A stretch of DNA of 64,000 nt from Rotaria sp. Silwood1 (taxonomy: Eukaryota > Rotifera > Eurotatoria > Philodinida > Philodinidae). The first letter of the stretch is position 1, and each line of letters opens with the position of its first letter. This document shows, in pieces, positions 46,956-60,229 of the stretch. The stretch covers positions 62,001 through 126,000 of the forward strand of contig CAJNOP010000076.1 in NCBI GenBank assembly GCA_905250075.1. Reading direction: 5' to 3'. The notes below the pieces were generated by a model. The model made no database searches. It had not been told where the DNA came from and saw only the letters and a program-made list of their open reading frames with translations. A program made the translations under genes and the position numbers.

Positions 46956-49538
46956 AATTTTCTTTATTTTTACGTTCCAATGTATTGAACATCAATCTTT
47001 CCTTTTCTTTTGTTTTTTTTTCTTCTTTCGAATATAGATAATAAAAAAAAAAAAAAAAAACTGAATTGAATTTTTTATGTACAAACAAAAAACTCATAAT
47101 GAGACTATTCAACCAACAGTTATACGTTTTCTAGTATATTTGTCATATTATGTGATATATGCATTTATTCTGAAATGAATTCATATACATAGATAATACG
47201 TTATTATTGTAAAGAGTAGCCGATGGTTCCTTTATTAAGTTGAACTTTACTATTCATATGAATCTGAGTGTAGTTGAATGTTTTTTTTCGAACGAGTGAT
47301 GCTTCTTGATCTTGAAAAATTTTCATTTTTTTCCCAGCAAAGTTCCAAATTTTTTTATTGTTTTTATGCTTATTGGTTCCTAAAAAAAAGCTAAACTCTA
47401 CTGAAAGCTGATCATATTTAGCAAAACATTTTTCAATCGGTCTCATACAATTTGGTCTTGCACGTCTCTATTCGTGAGTCATCAAGCCTTTTCCAGGTGT
47501 TTCGGTCTCGAGGTACTGTACCGGAGCAAAGAACCGGCATACTAATATTTACATTTACTTTCTATAATAAAATTCACTATGTGCGATTCATAATTGTTGT
47601 TGTTATTTGCTTTTGAAATTTGTTGAATTTTAAAAAGATATTATTTGGAAATATATAATGTAATTTTAAGTTTTTGTTGTCAAATGGATTTTCTTATAAA
47701 TTTTATTCATTTAACTTCTTCGAACACTATAACAGTTTAACATCGTTTTTTTTTTCACTTATATTAAGAACAAATCTTTAACTTGATTTCATCGCATATA
47801 GTCTGTGTAAATAACATAATGTGATAAATTAACATGATGTCTTTTACACATATGTAAACAAATTCATAAGACTTTTCATTTCACACTTACACTTATTTTC
47901 ATATAATCTTTTGTTATGAGTAACAGGAACATAAGATATAATGTAATGTGTGAGTACACTTTTCTTTCTTAAGTACACACTAGAGATAGAAGCTTACTAT
48001 TTACAAACATTTTTTTTTTTTTATCCAGTAGATGTTTGTATTAAAACATAAAGAATGAGAAGAACAAAAAAAAAGAAAGAAAGATTTATTTATTGTTGAA
48101 GTGACATTTTATTTATGCATATCAGTAGTACTAGTCTAGAATTCTTTATTATGATATTCGTATATGATATCGATTATTTTATGCTAATCAAGTTATTTAT
48201 TATAATTTTATTATTTTAAATTCTTCATGATAAAATATAAACAAAAGCAATTTAATATTGTAGGTATCGATTAAAACAAAGAACTTTTCATTTTTGTTAG
48301 TTTTTTCATATGATGAATGATAAATATTATTTTATACTTAATTCACAAGAGAATATCTCAGAAATGTCGAATCAGTTTGTGATCGAAATTATATTCAGAC
48401 GATAGACTATGATGAGAAATCTGAAGGCTCGAGATAGCTTAGTAATCTGTATCTTTGTTCTTGAGATATTGAATTTTTTGACCGAAATTTATGGTCTCTT
48501 TCAAGTTACTATGGAAATCGAGTTTCGATTTAAAACTTTGAACAAATGAATTTTTCTATAATATTAGTTCACTGTCATGATATCAATGGTTTTCATGCTT
48601 AACATCCGGAGATATCAACATACGAAGAAAGTTTTCATCATTCATATCTCAATGTAGGACATACAAAAATTAGTACAACTTTCTCAATGAATTGTTTGAC
48701 ACATAGGAATATTCTTTTGTGAGTATATTAATGAAATGAAACTTTATTCTAGTACTAGACAAAAGCATAATAGTGTATTATGACACATCTTTCAATAGAT
48801 TTTACTATGACCAGTAAAACCTTCAAATTAATCGATATTATCGAACATTGAATGGTCTAAAAGACATTTAGAGCATCCTCTTTTTCCAAATTTCTAACGA
48901 ATGGTTTGACTAAAAGTTTTGAAACTATCGGCGTAGTTAAATATCAACTAGTAGAGCAAAATTTGTCATTGGGGCAGAAGTTCCAAATGCTTCCTCCTAT
49001 GAGACATAGGAAACACAAGGATAAAAAATGATCTGAAGTTTTCTCTCAACCGCAAACAGTCAGGTTTTTTGTAACAACTATGACCAGTTTGAATGTATAC
49101 TGTGTTGATTTTAGTTGTTACGCAAAAAGTTCAAAAATTGACTTTTGAGAAAAACACGAAACAATGTATAGTTTTCGCTAATTAGATTTCAGGAATTTTT
49201 TCATGTGTTGAATGCCAAAACGACATTACGTCAGATTATAGAATAGCCGGAAAAAAATTTGTTATTTACAGGAAAATTTCTTATTACGATAATGTCAATC
49301 AGATATTAGTCTATTAGTTTGTTTTATTTTTTGAAATGTTTTTCTTATCGTTGGCTTTTATTAATTAATGAATAAGTTAAAAAAAGAGATTTATTTGTTG
49401 ATATTCAAAACAATATATAAATTGATTAAACAAATATAGTAAAAAAAAATCGTTTTATATCCATTGTTAGTCGATAGAATAAAAAATTATACATGTATAC
49501 ATATATATAAATAAACAAGCTCAAAATAGTGATAAGTT
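46956..49538. other. Gene-poor spacer between HHEX and the DD3-3-like gene
   Basis: About 2.6 kb holding the likely 3' UTRs of two convergent genes and no coding signal. AT-rich with poly-T and poly-A runs. No transposon ends or tandem repeats were recognised. Confidence 0.5.
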
Positions 49539-52500
49539 CTATGTTACGATTAATGTTCCTTTTTGAGCACGATTACTAAAATTATTATTTCTTGTACACA
49601 TCATATGATATGTACCTGGTTTGACTTGTAAAAGTGCACCTAAAATAAACTAACAGATGAGAAACAAAAAATAAAAAGGAAATAAAAATCCAAAACCTTC
49701 AAATGAAGCTGAAGCTACATTAAGAAGACTATCTAATTTTGTTGTTTGCGTTTCAAGTGTATATGGATTATTAATTCCAGTACAATCAACTGCACGTTTA
49801 CAACTAAAATTTTCAATATTAAAATAATAAAATAAGTAATCCTAAAGAGTAAAAATAACAAACCGATAGTAACCAGATGATGCAAAATAAAGAGCAAGAT
49901 CATCTTTATGAATATTATCATTTGATTTACCCATTGGACTCCAACGTACTTTGACATTTTTCCAAAATGTTGTTTGTTCATATGGATATGGATAATTTTC
50001 ATCACGATCTCGAATTTCTACGAGATTCGATCGATCAGTTCCTATTTAAAAATAAATAAATAATTATTAAATTTTTTTTTTTTTTAATTTTACAAACCAT
50101 GATTTCCTTGTCCATCAGCATTTGCTTGTCCATCAGAAGGACCAAGATTATTATGTGTATTTGAACCTAGATTTAAGTTATGGATAGTAACTAAGAACAA
50201 AAAAAAAAAGAATACAAAATATTTAATATTCTACCTGCCCATTGTATATGAATAAGATCATTTTGATTAATTTGAAGATTTCTTGGTGTAAAATCATATT
50301 CAACAGCTGGATATGTTTGAACAATATTCCCACGTTTACCTAACATATTCCAATTATAAATATTTTCATTATCATTTATACCATCTAGATTTAAAGAAAA
50401 AAAAAAACAATAATTAAAAAGTTTTGCAAATAAAATTTTTTTTTTTTACTTGGTCTTGGTAAAATTTCGAATATATGTGTTCGATCTTGAAATGTTCGAC
50501 CAGTTTGATCAGTATTTAAATTAATTTGTAATCGAATACCATCATCAACAACAACAATAGGATCGTTTTTTACAGGTGATTTACCTCTAATATAAGTGAA
50601 TTTTCTTTTTCAATAGAATTTAAAACAAAAAAAGAGAAATATATTTACCCATTACTAGCTGAATTAATATTATATAAATTATAATCAAATGTTGAAATAT
50701 TATAACGAATTCGAGCTATACATCGTTTAACTTTATTCGATGGAAAACTTGGTATAATCCAATCATATGATAATGGTTCAGCATCAGACTTTAATCCAAG
50801 ATAATTTGATCGTGACCAAGGAGCTTGAAGACATGATGGACTTTGTTGAGAATGAAGCACAAGACATTCTTCTTTGACAGTCATTGTATCATGAGGAACT
50901 TAAGAAATAAATTGATTGTTTTTTTTGTTCTTAGTTTAAAAAAATATTCTACACTCACTTGCCCATTTGTATTGATATCGACTATTTGAAGCTTTTTCAC
51001 ATGATGCTTGTGTTGTATATCCTAAAAAAAAGAATGAAGAATGGAGAAAATTTTCTTTTTATTGGGAAAAATTTATTCTTACCTGGAGCTTTTTCAAGAT
51101 AGGAATATAATAATAACCATTTACCACCATGCGATGTACAATTTACTTCATTATTAAATTTTGTTGATGTTCGTACATTATTTTTAGTTTCAATACAATC
51201 ATATCGAGGTTTGATATTAAAACTTTCCTGTTGATAAAAACTAAAATTTAATCAATTAACAATTAATTTTCTACAATATTTAACTTAATACTCACCTACA
51301 CCTACTAGTATTACTTGTTAAAATAGCTATATCAGTCCATGGACTAATATAAGGCCAATAATCTCGTTCTTCAGGACATTCATAACCATATTTCGTACCT
51401 GCCTTATCTTGTCGAGTATAAATAGCTGTATCACCTTGTAATTTTTGATCAGCTGTAAAAAGACCTATAAGAAAATCAAATGAAAAACTCCTTTCTAATA
51501 TTTCAAATACATATATGAAATAAACCTTTATTTCGTTCACGATTATAACATCGATCATAATAATTCCATGATTCATGAAGTCGACGTGTTGTTTGAACAT
51601 CAGCTGTTTTACCAGCAATATCCGATGTTTTGTCTGGTGTATATGTTTGAGATGATGTTTCGACACCATTACGAAATTTATCTAAGAAAAAAATTTTTTT
51701 TTTTAAATAATGTTTTTTTTTTTCTATAAAATTTTCTATATTACCAAGATCATTTTCTTTCATATCACCATCTTGACACATATATTGAAGAATAATATCG
51801 CATGTTTGTTTTGTTGGATTTGTTTCTTCATTACCACCACAACCATGTTGATTTGTCCAAACAAAACGTAATATTGTCTTACCGATTGCACCACTTTGAA
51901 AGAATTTCTATTGGAAAACAAAAACAAAAAAAAATTTTAAACTACTTTTCTAGTAAAGTTTTAAATATGGTGTTAGTGCAACGTTGATACCAGAACTCCG
52001 AATGGGATGGGACGAAGAATTCATCCCATGGGATAACTCGTTTTGTCCCATCCCATCCCATGGGACAAATCATATTATAAAAAGACTTTCTGAAAATTTA
52101 GAGTCAATTTCTGTGACTTCTTCATTCAATTATTGCAGCTCTCTCCATGCATGTATGTTTAGACCAGTTTATTTGATATTAAATTTGTATACTAATCATA
52201 TATACATATATTCGAATGGATCCTGATTTTTCTAAAATCATTGTAGACTTAATAAAAAACAAAAATTTGCCTTTTAGATTTAAGAAGCTCTTTCGTTAAA
52301 GTGCTTTTTTTTATTCATGCAATCAGTAGCTACGCGATAGTCTATTAAAAATATACTCTATTATGAAATATAGAACTTTGTTAAAACAGTTTTAGGTCTT
52401 TTTATGCACTTGGAAAAAAGATTGAAATATTTTTTATGAAAAATAGTAGAAAAAAAACCAGTAACGAAAGTATTTGTTTTTAAGGAATAAGATCAACAAT

Positions 52501-53489
52501 TAGAATATAGTAAATTCTATTATTCAGTACTAGCAGAAAGTATTGGTTGAAACCATATTTCAATCAAAACAGCTTGGATTTTTTTCATGATAAAGAGAAG
52601 AAAAAATTCCTGATTGATACACTTTTGAAATTTTGTGTCAAAGTTTCTAGAAACAGAATGAAAAGGCATTATGATGAGTTATAAATAGAATTTCTTTCCT
52701 TTTACATATTAGGAAGTATTTTTATTTAGAATTTTGTCGAAATATTTATTTTAATCAATTTAAGATTTATTATTTCAATGAACATATATGAAAACTCTTT
52801 GTTTGTAGCATTTTCAATAAAAGGATTATTACTTGACTCTAAAGATTCATAAGAACAAATCTTGTTAGATGTCTAATAGTCTCAGAAAGACATGTTTATA
52901 AGTCCAAAATGAGTTCAAACAACGGATTTCGCTTCAGATTACTTCCTCATAAAAAACACAATCATTCATTTTTCTTTTTGTACTTTTCATTCAGTATTTC
53001 TTTTCAGGACAGTCTGCCCTTATCAGTCTCAATCAATGAATCATTATATTACATCGAAAATATGTATTCTATTCATGTACTTCATAAATACTATTTTCTT
53101 ATTAAGAAAAAAGATGAGTCATAAAAATAAAAAGTAATAACTTATTGTTTGCTCACATCAATATTTGAACATTAAATTATTAACAATTGAAATTCAATTT
53201 AAAATATTGATTATATCAAATAAAAAAAAAAAATTTCTTTTATTTTTATATATTTTAAACTTACAAGATAATATTGAAGTGAAGCATCTGTTCCATATGA
53301 TTGATTCGTTGCATCTGGAACATTATAACCACCTTTATTATTATTTTGAGAATCAAATGCATTTTGAGCATTTGCACGATTTGCTGTATTTTCATTAACA
53401 CGATTATTTGAACCCGGTGGAAAATGCAAATAAATATCAGCATTAATAACTGATATAATTAAAAATATGCCAAAATAAAATCGAGTCAT
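49539..53489 (-). CDS. DD3-3-like secreted protein, about 13 exons
   Basis: The frame starts with a signal peptide, '[17 protein letters not shown]', followed by '[13 protein letters not shown]', then '[12 protein letters not shown]'. These strings and the later 'TNQHGCGG', '[11 protein letters not shown]', '[12 protein letters not shown]', '[10 protein letters not shown]' and '[20 protein letters not shown]' match the DD3-3 family. That family was first described in Dictyostelium and is present in many invertebrates. Its biochemical function is unknown. The mature protein is cysteine-containing and roughly 600-650 residues by my exon assembly, with no transmembrane segment seen. An in-frame upstream ATG at 53528 exists. 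I prefer 53489 because a splice-acceptor-like AG lies at 53492-53493 and the signal peptide then has normal length. The first intron (about 51912-53263) is 1.35 kb. The gene is head to head with Mondo. Confidence 0.82.
52003..52066. repeat. GGGATGGGAC inverted repeat in a DD3-3 intron
   Basis: TGGGATGGGAC (52003-52013) and GTCCCATCCCA (52045-52055) are perfect reverse complements. Between them sits the palindrome ATCCCATGGGAT, and a further TCCCATGGGAC follows. The whole 64-bp segment can fold into nested hairpins and is GC-rich against an AT-rich intron. Possibly the core of a small mobile element. Confidence 0.7.
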
Positions 53490-53810
53490 TCCTAATTCGA
53501 TCGAAAACAAAACAAAAAAATTCATCATGATATATTTAATGATTCATAAGAAAAAAAATTTTTTCTTTTTCAATTGGTCTTAAATAAGACCCATTATAAA
53601 ACATATGATTGATGTCGCTCTGATCGTAATTACTTATAAAAGACAATCTGATAAGCTAATCTTCATAGGGAAGCTATCGTAGGCAATATTACCTATCTTT
53701 CTCTTGTATTTTGTTTGTTTAACATTGAATTGAAAGAGACAAACAAACACATACACCTTCCTATTATTTCTATTGAAAAACAAGCAAAAAAAAAAAGAAA
53801 ATTTTTTTTC
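53490..53810. promoter_or_regulatory. Short bidirectional intergenic region, DD3-3 / Mondo
   Basis: About 320 bp separate two divergent start codons, so both promoters must lie here or overlap the 5' exons. I see no strong TATA box and no perfect carbohydrate-response element (two CACGTG-like boxes spaced by five). Confidence 0.4.
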
Positions 53811-56800
53811 ATGTTACATTCAGCAAAAAAAATAAAACTTGAACATGATACATGTTCAAATAATTATCAAAATCGAATCGAACCACCTCCTAAATCTGGA
53901 CATTATATGACATCAAGAATTGATGATAATGCAGTAAAAAAATAAAAATTTATTATATTCATATTTGATATATATATTCTAGCCAATATGTGATGTTCCA
54001 TGTCCATCACCAATACCAAATTCAAATGAACCATTATCACAAGGTTTACCTATTGTTAATGAGACAGCACAAGGTGAAACAGAACGTCATACTGAATTTA
54101 ATGGTCGATTTATTAGTCTTGTTTCTCTATTACAATTTATTAATACTGTATATAGGTAACTATATATTGTAATTTCTTTAGATTAATTTTTTCGTTTTTT
54201 TTTGAAAAGATCAAATTTAACATCACCAAAATGGAAAAATTTTCGTGGTTCACGTATTGAATGTCGAGATAAAATACGTTTAAATAATGTTATTTGGAGA
54301 ACATGGCATCAACAATGTAAATTAATTAATAATAGAAAATATAATAAAATTTTATTTCTTTATTTTATTATTATTTAGTTATTCGAAAAATAAAATCACT
54401 TGTTTGTCGATTTGTTTCACCACTTGATACTCAAACATCAATTGTATTTTTATTTTATTATATAGAATTAATCATTGAAAAACTTTTCTTTTCTTTTTTA
54501 ATTATATTAGACTCCAATAAATCATCAATTAAAACAACAAAGTACAAATAATTTAAAAGATGAATATATTAAATGGAGAGAAAATTCAAAAAAAGCATTA
54601 CGTCGAGTAGATATTGATCCATCAGTATATATATATATATATGAATCCTTTAATATATATATATATATTTATTTGTTTGTTTTTTTTTCGTTTCTTCTTT
54701 TAATTAAGAGTGATGAAGCGAGACATCTTTTGGGTAGTATATGTGAAATACGTACACCAAAAATAAATCCGAATTTTCGTCGTATTGCAACACCACCATC
54801 AGATTCATATAATTTAATTGATGAATATGATTTAGTTGCAGATCAATTACTTTTTTCAACAACAAATATATTTAATGATAAAGATACAGGTAAAATTTTT
54901 ATTAAAATTCATAATTTTTATTATATATGAATATTCTAAAATGATTAAAACTTTATTTTTTTATTGTTTGTTCCTTCTCTTATTCGATTATAGATTGTCC
55001 ACTCTCAGGTAAATGGTTATTTTTAAAACAAATACGTATCTACTCATCATGTTTTGTTTTTTTCTGTAAATGCTCGTATTTTACGCTAGTCATTTAACTA
55101 ATTATATAATATATATCTAAATGTTAATAACTAAGAACATCATCTAATCACTTTTTACAATTCCTTCTGGTTGTATGATACCAATTGTGGGTTATGTTCT
55201 TATTTTTAGAATTAATTTTGATATCAAATATTTTCTATAAGTATGTTTCTTTTTTTTTTTTTTGTATTTATAGTACTTGGTGGTAATCCAGATTTACATC
55301 AACCAATTATGGGACAATATTGTTTTGATTTTCAAACATTATTTGATGATGCATTTGATCCATTAACAAGTAAATTTTCAATATGTTATATTTTTAAGAA
55401 ATTTTTCATTCTATATTTAGATGATGATTTTTCACGAGATAATAATGATTCTGTAAGATATTGTTTTTATCATGTATTAAGTTCGAATGAGAAATATGTA
55501 TTATTTTGTTTTTTTTTTGTTAAAAATAATTAAATAAGATGTTTATACATTCGACGGCATATTCTATTATTAGTAAGATATCAATTGAAAATTATATAAT
55601 TAGTTCAGCTTACAGTAGATATTGTCTATTGATAATTATTTCTAGCGAAGAGTTACATAATTTTATTATCATCAGATAGTCTTGAAAACGCTAAGATTAT
55701 AGGATAGGTGATGACTTAGAAGGTAAATTTGAAGATTCATACTAAAATTGATCATATTCGAGGAGAGAAGGCAGTCAACGTCTAATTATGATGTCATTTA
55801 TTGCGAAGTTACACTCTATATATAGAGATTGACATGATGAAAATATCCATGATGATAAGCAAGTCTGGAGAATGTTAACTAGCGTGACGAAAACAAAAGA
55901 AGCTATCCAGGTGATGAAAAGAATAAAAAAAAAAAGGAAAACTTCGTACGTCATAAAAGAGAGAGAGAGACAGAGATATAATTAATCAGTAAATATCCTA
56001 GAGAGTTTCTATCGAAGAAATTATTAACATCCATGGACAAATTCCTATGGGAAATAAAGAAAAACAAATTAAAACTTATCGTTATTTCTATAGATTTTAT
56101 GTGCTACTTATATAAATATTATCTATCAAAATAGTACTATGTTCCGCTGTTCTTATCTATTTCATAATAAACTTTATTATATGTATCTGCATTGCTTGAG
56201 ATTGTGTTTGTACAAAAATGCTAAGCATATAGCACATTAAATAGTATGTTGTCGAAAAAATTAGAAAAAGAAAAACATTAAATCAGTAAGGTAAACTTTT
56301 GTCATAGTATAACTGAGAAACATTTTCGAAATCTTACCCTGTACATCTTTGATCAGTAACTTAAACAAACGGAAATATAATGAAATGAACGGACATGAAG
56401 TTTATTAATATTCAATGAATGATCGGTAATTTGTTTTTCAAGACTTTTTTTCTCTAACCAAAGTGATCGAAAACTGACCGTATTCAGTGATGTTAGAGAT
56501 CCATGACCCTTGTTCTCAATACCTTTAGATATTATCATTAGGAGAATTTCGTATACAAAGAATAGACTCAGCGTCAGTTTTTCTACTAGGAGTTGCAATA
56601 ATTGGATTGAATAAAAGTACTAGTTCATAATGAAGAGCCCTCATTTATATAACATTTCGAAAATCTTTTAGTGATGAAAACGTTTAGGAAGTTTTGAAGA
56701 CATCTTTAAGAACCATCGGACTCATTTATAACTCCGATCTTACTTTGTCCGATCAGACTGAAATTTTTGCTGATGGTATCTAGAACAGTCTCAAAGGTAG

Positions 56801-59800
56801 TTTTTAAGTCTTTTGAAAAATATCAATGTTTAACTGATGATCAATATATTGATATTTTTCAAAAAAGTTTAATACTAGCTCTAAAATTTTATAGATAATC
56901 TAGTTGTGATATCAATTTGAGTCCGATCGATTGTACTCTTATTCGTCATGTGATGATTCTATTCAAAATCCAATGTTTAGAAACACTATACAAAAAAAGC
57001 TGAAAATCTTTTCATATGCATATAACACTTGATCGCATCATATTTCAAAAAAAAAAACCTTAGGAAACTTATTAGTATAGTAATAATATTGAGAAGAAAA
57101 TTTAATTGGCTCTTGTAAATTGTTTAGTATTTTAAATTTAGTTACCACCATTAAATAATTATTCAAATCAACCAGATTTTACATTAGATGGACCATCACA
57201 TGTACAACAAGATTTAAGTAATTTTCAAACATTAGTTTCTGTTGCGACAGAACGACCACGTGTAACAATTGAACAACAAACTAATATTTTAAGTCAAAAT
57301 GATTCTAATGTAAAATTCATTTTCGTGTTCTTTTGTTAAATTTTATTTGTTTATTATCATTTTTGTTTCAATAGAATAATGTTCAAATGAATTCAATGCC
57401 TATTTATAAAAATATATCCTATGAACCATTTCATACCTATACACAAAACGTATCACAACCAATTAATCATAATAATAATCAATTGAACAACAATGTAAAT
57501 CATTAAACTCCTATTTTAATATACAAAAGAAATTGTTTTTTTTTTCTTTAGAATATTGACCAAATCATGCCTATTACAAATATATCGATAACACCATCGA
57601 CTAATATTGTAATGAATAATCCACAAACATCATTATCTCATGAAATTCGACAACAACAAACTGATCTATCAATTTGTAAACCACCATCATCAACTCTTGT
57701 TGATCTTCTAAACCAAAGACGTAGTCCACCACCACCAATGCCACCCGTAACAACTAGTCAACGAAAACAAAATTCAATTATAAAACAACCAAGAAAATCT
57801 TCGAAAAAATATCAAATACAATTAAAACGATTATCTGTTCCGACAGATAATACTATGGGAGTAAATTAAGATTATTGATTTGAAATTTCATTTTATTTAT
57901 TTTTTTTAGAATATAATTAACTCTAATGAATTAAATTTAAGTGGAATGAATAAAACGCAACATATTGTAGCACGTTCAACATCCGAAGAAATACCTTTTA
58001 CTTATCCACAACCACAATATTCTATTTCGACTTCATCATTACCAAAAAAACGCAATGAATCCATATCAAACGATACGATCTTTTTAAATGGAGATGGGGT
58101 AAAATTCTAAAATTAGAAAACTAATCTAATTTATTCAGTTTATTATCTATTTCAATCCTAAAATTAGATTTTAAGCAAAGAAAAATTCATTTCGAATGCT
58201 ATTTCAATTTTTCAAATTTATTTGTTAAATTGGTTTTCTATAATTTTTAATTATTGGTGATCTTATAGTATCTGTTTTTCACCTCTTACCTTTGGACTCT
58301 ATCAGGTCCAAAATTTTCGTACCGGAAGTCAGTTGATCGGATTCTATGACTAGTATAGTCTAACATTTTTGAGACGACTAGAGCCCGTCCGTTTTTAATT
58401 TTTCATGCCCGAATCCGGATAAGGAACCAATCTGACGAGTTTTATTTACGAGGACACAGCTCAAACTGATATTTGCCGTTTGGACTTGTATTAGGTCCAC
58501 AAGAATGTTTGAGTGAGACTAGCAAAAGTTTAACATGACGTTTTTCTACACGCCTATGAAGTCGAGTTAGGATCGTTCTACTAAATTTTCGACCCAACTT
58601 TTGGGATATACTGGAAAGTTACAAAATAGTTACGACGTAGAATTTTACCTATAGATAGGTTCAATGACTCTTAGAATTTCTTGTTATTTAGATGTTGAAT
58701 ATTCAAGTAAACTCAATTTTGTTTTGTGTATCATGCCTATGGCAAGTGATGATCCTTTGGAAATTAGATATTTAAACAAAAGAACATTGTTTTCAGATGA
58801 AACTTTCAGGATACTCAACTGGTCTTTCGGTGTATCTATGGATGAAATTCAATTATTGAGATTTTTCGATACACATCTACATTAAGCAAAACGATCCTAA
58901 CTCAGCATCCCACATCTATAGGAACGAACCTTTATAGACTTTTCGTAATTTTACAAGGTGTCTTTGTAGATCTTATAGAACCTCAAACTGCGGTTATCAA
59001 TTCATCGAGTAATAAAATATTGTATCGATTCATTTTTCTAATGAGAGTGTGGAGTTTATAAACAATTGAAACTTTCATTTACTTTCATCTTGAAATTAAT
59101 ATTTGATGAGCTGCATTTATTTAACTTTTATAATATAACAATTATATAATTCTTTTTTTTGCAGACACTTGATTCATCTCCATCATCATCATCAAGTGGT
59201 GGACAAAATGCCGAAACTAAACGTCGTCGAAATATAAAAGTAATTATTTATTAATTGAGTTTTTCAAACAAAATATCGTCTTTTTCATTCATTTTTTTTT
59301 TTTTGTTTTATAGAATGGTTTTGAAAATCTTCGTTTTCTCATTCCAGAACTAAATAATCCAGTTAATGCAAAAATAAGTAAAGCACAAATGCTTGAATGT
59401 AGTAAGTATATTTTTCTATTACAAAAATTTATAATTTTATTAATATATTTAGCTGCTCATCAAATTCAACAAGCTACTCAAACACGTGATCAAATGAAAA
59501 TGCAAGTTGATCAATTACAAAAAGAAGAAACAGAATTAAAAGCAAAAATTTCTGAATATCAAGCAAGTTTACCTGTCGATGGTATACCTACTATGCCAAC
59601 AGCAAATCGTTCACGTGAAGCATTATATGCATTATTTCATTCCTATGTTGCTAGTCGAACACAAAAACAATGGCATTATTATCCATATTCACTTGTATTA
59701 AAACGTTTTTTTGATACATTTCAAAATACAGTTAAATGTGAATCATCGGATGAATTTATGCGTTCATTAAATGAATGGAAAACAAATTCATTGACTCTTA

Positions 59801-59987
59801 CACAATTACGGCTAGCTGCTTCACAAGCTGTTATAGATATGGGACAAAAAACATCTTTCATATCAAGTAAGTTATATGATGAAAACAAAAAAAAAAAAAG
59901 AAAATCAAAATAATGTTCAAATTTTCTATTTTAGCACCTGGCAAAGTACCAGAAGAATGTATTCGTTTAGCATTAGGTGATTTATAG
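53811..59987 (+). CDS. Mondo: Mondo/ChREBP-type bHLH-Zip glucose-sensing transcription factor, 17 exons
   Basis: I assembled 17 exons into a 773-residue frame with all phases consistent, including micro-exons of 15 bp (54994-55008) and 32 bp (55421-55452). The N-terminus carries the Mondo conserved regions: 'KSGHYMTS' (MCR I), 'SPKWKNFRG' and '[15 protein letters not shown]' (near residues 104-131), 'DQLLFST' (about 238), '[10 protein letters not shown]' (about 262). The middle is Asn/Gln/Ser-rich. The bHLH ('[11 protein letters not shown]', '[13 protein letters not shown]', 'AKISKAQML', about 578-618) is followed by a zipper and the DCD dimerisation region ('[20 protein letters not shown]', '[13 protein letters not shown]'). 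Mondo proteins pair with Mlx at carbohydrate-response elements when glucose-6-phosphate is high. An in-frame ATG at 53715 could extend it by 32 residues. Introns of 1.7 kb (55453-57141) and 1.07 kb (58099-59164) are the only long ones. Confidence 0.9.
58561..58905. repeat. Short inverted repeat in a Mondo intron
   Basis: GAGTTAGGATCGTT (about 58563-58576) recurs as its reverse complement AACGATCCTAACTC (about 58885-58900), about 310 bp apart, within the 1.07-kb intron. Outer flanks share CCTAT on both sides. It may mark the ends of a decayed DNA element. No target duplication was found. Confidence 0.4.
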
Positions 59988-60219
59988 TGACTATGGTGTT
60001 TTTTTCTTTTGTTTTGTGTTACGATTGCCTTTATTAGTGATTGTATGTTTCTACTATTTTTCGGTTTTTGTTTTTCTTTTATATTTGTACAGTATATCTT
60101 TTTGGTTACTTTTTTTTTTTGTAGAAGATTATCGATGCGCGCTATGTATTTACTAAGAAATATGTTAAAATTGTGTGTGTGTATTTGCCGTGATTTTGTT
60201 TCTGTAAATTGAAAAGTAA

Positions 60220-60229
60220 AATAAATAAA
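60220..60229 (+). terminator. Polyadenylation signals of Mondo
   Basis: Two overlapping AATAAA hexamers (60220-60225 and 60224-60229) occur about 235 bp after the Mondo stop, the first canonical signals downstream in a T-rich 3' UTR. Confidence 0.45.

Noticed and set aside
53715-53810. Upstream in-frame extension of Mondo
   Set aside because: The extra 32 residues are Lys/Phe-rich and unlike Mondo N-termini. The ATG at 53811 gives a more typical start. Not excluded by sequence alone.
58664-58885. 73-codon frame in a Mondo intron
   Set aside because: It lies between the arms of a short inverted repeat and has no family resemblance. It is probably the interior of a decayed element.
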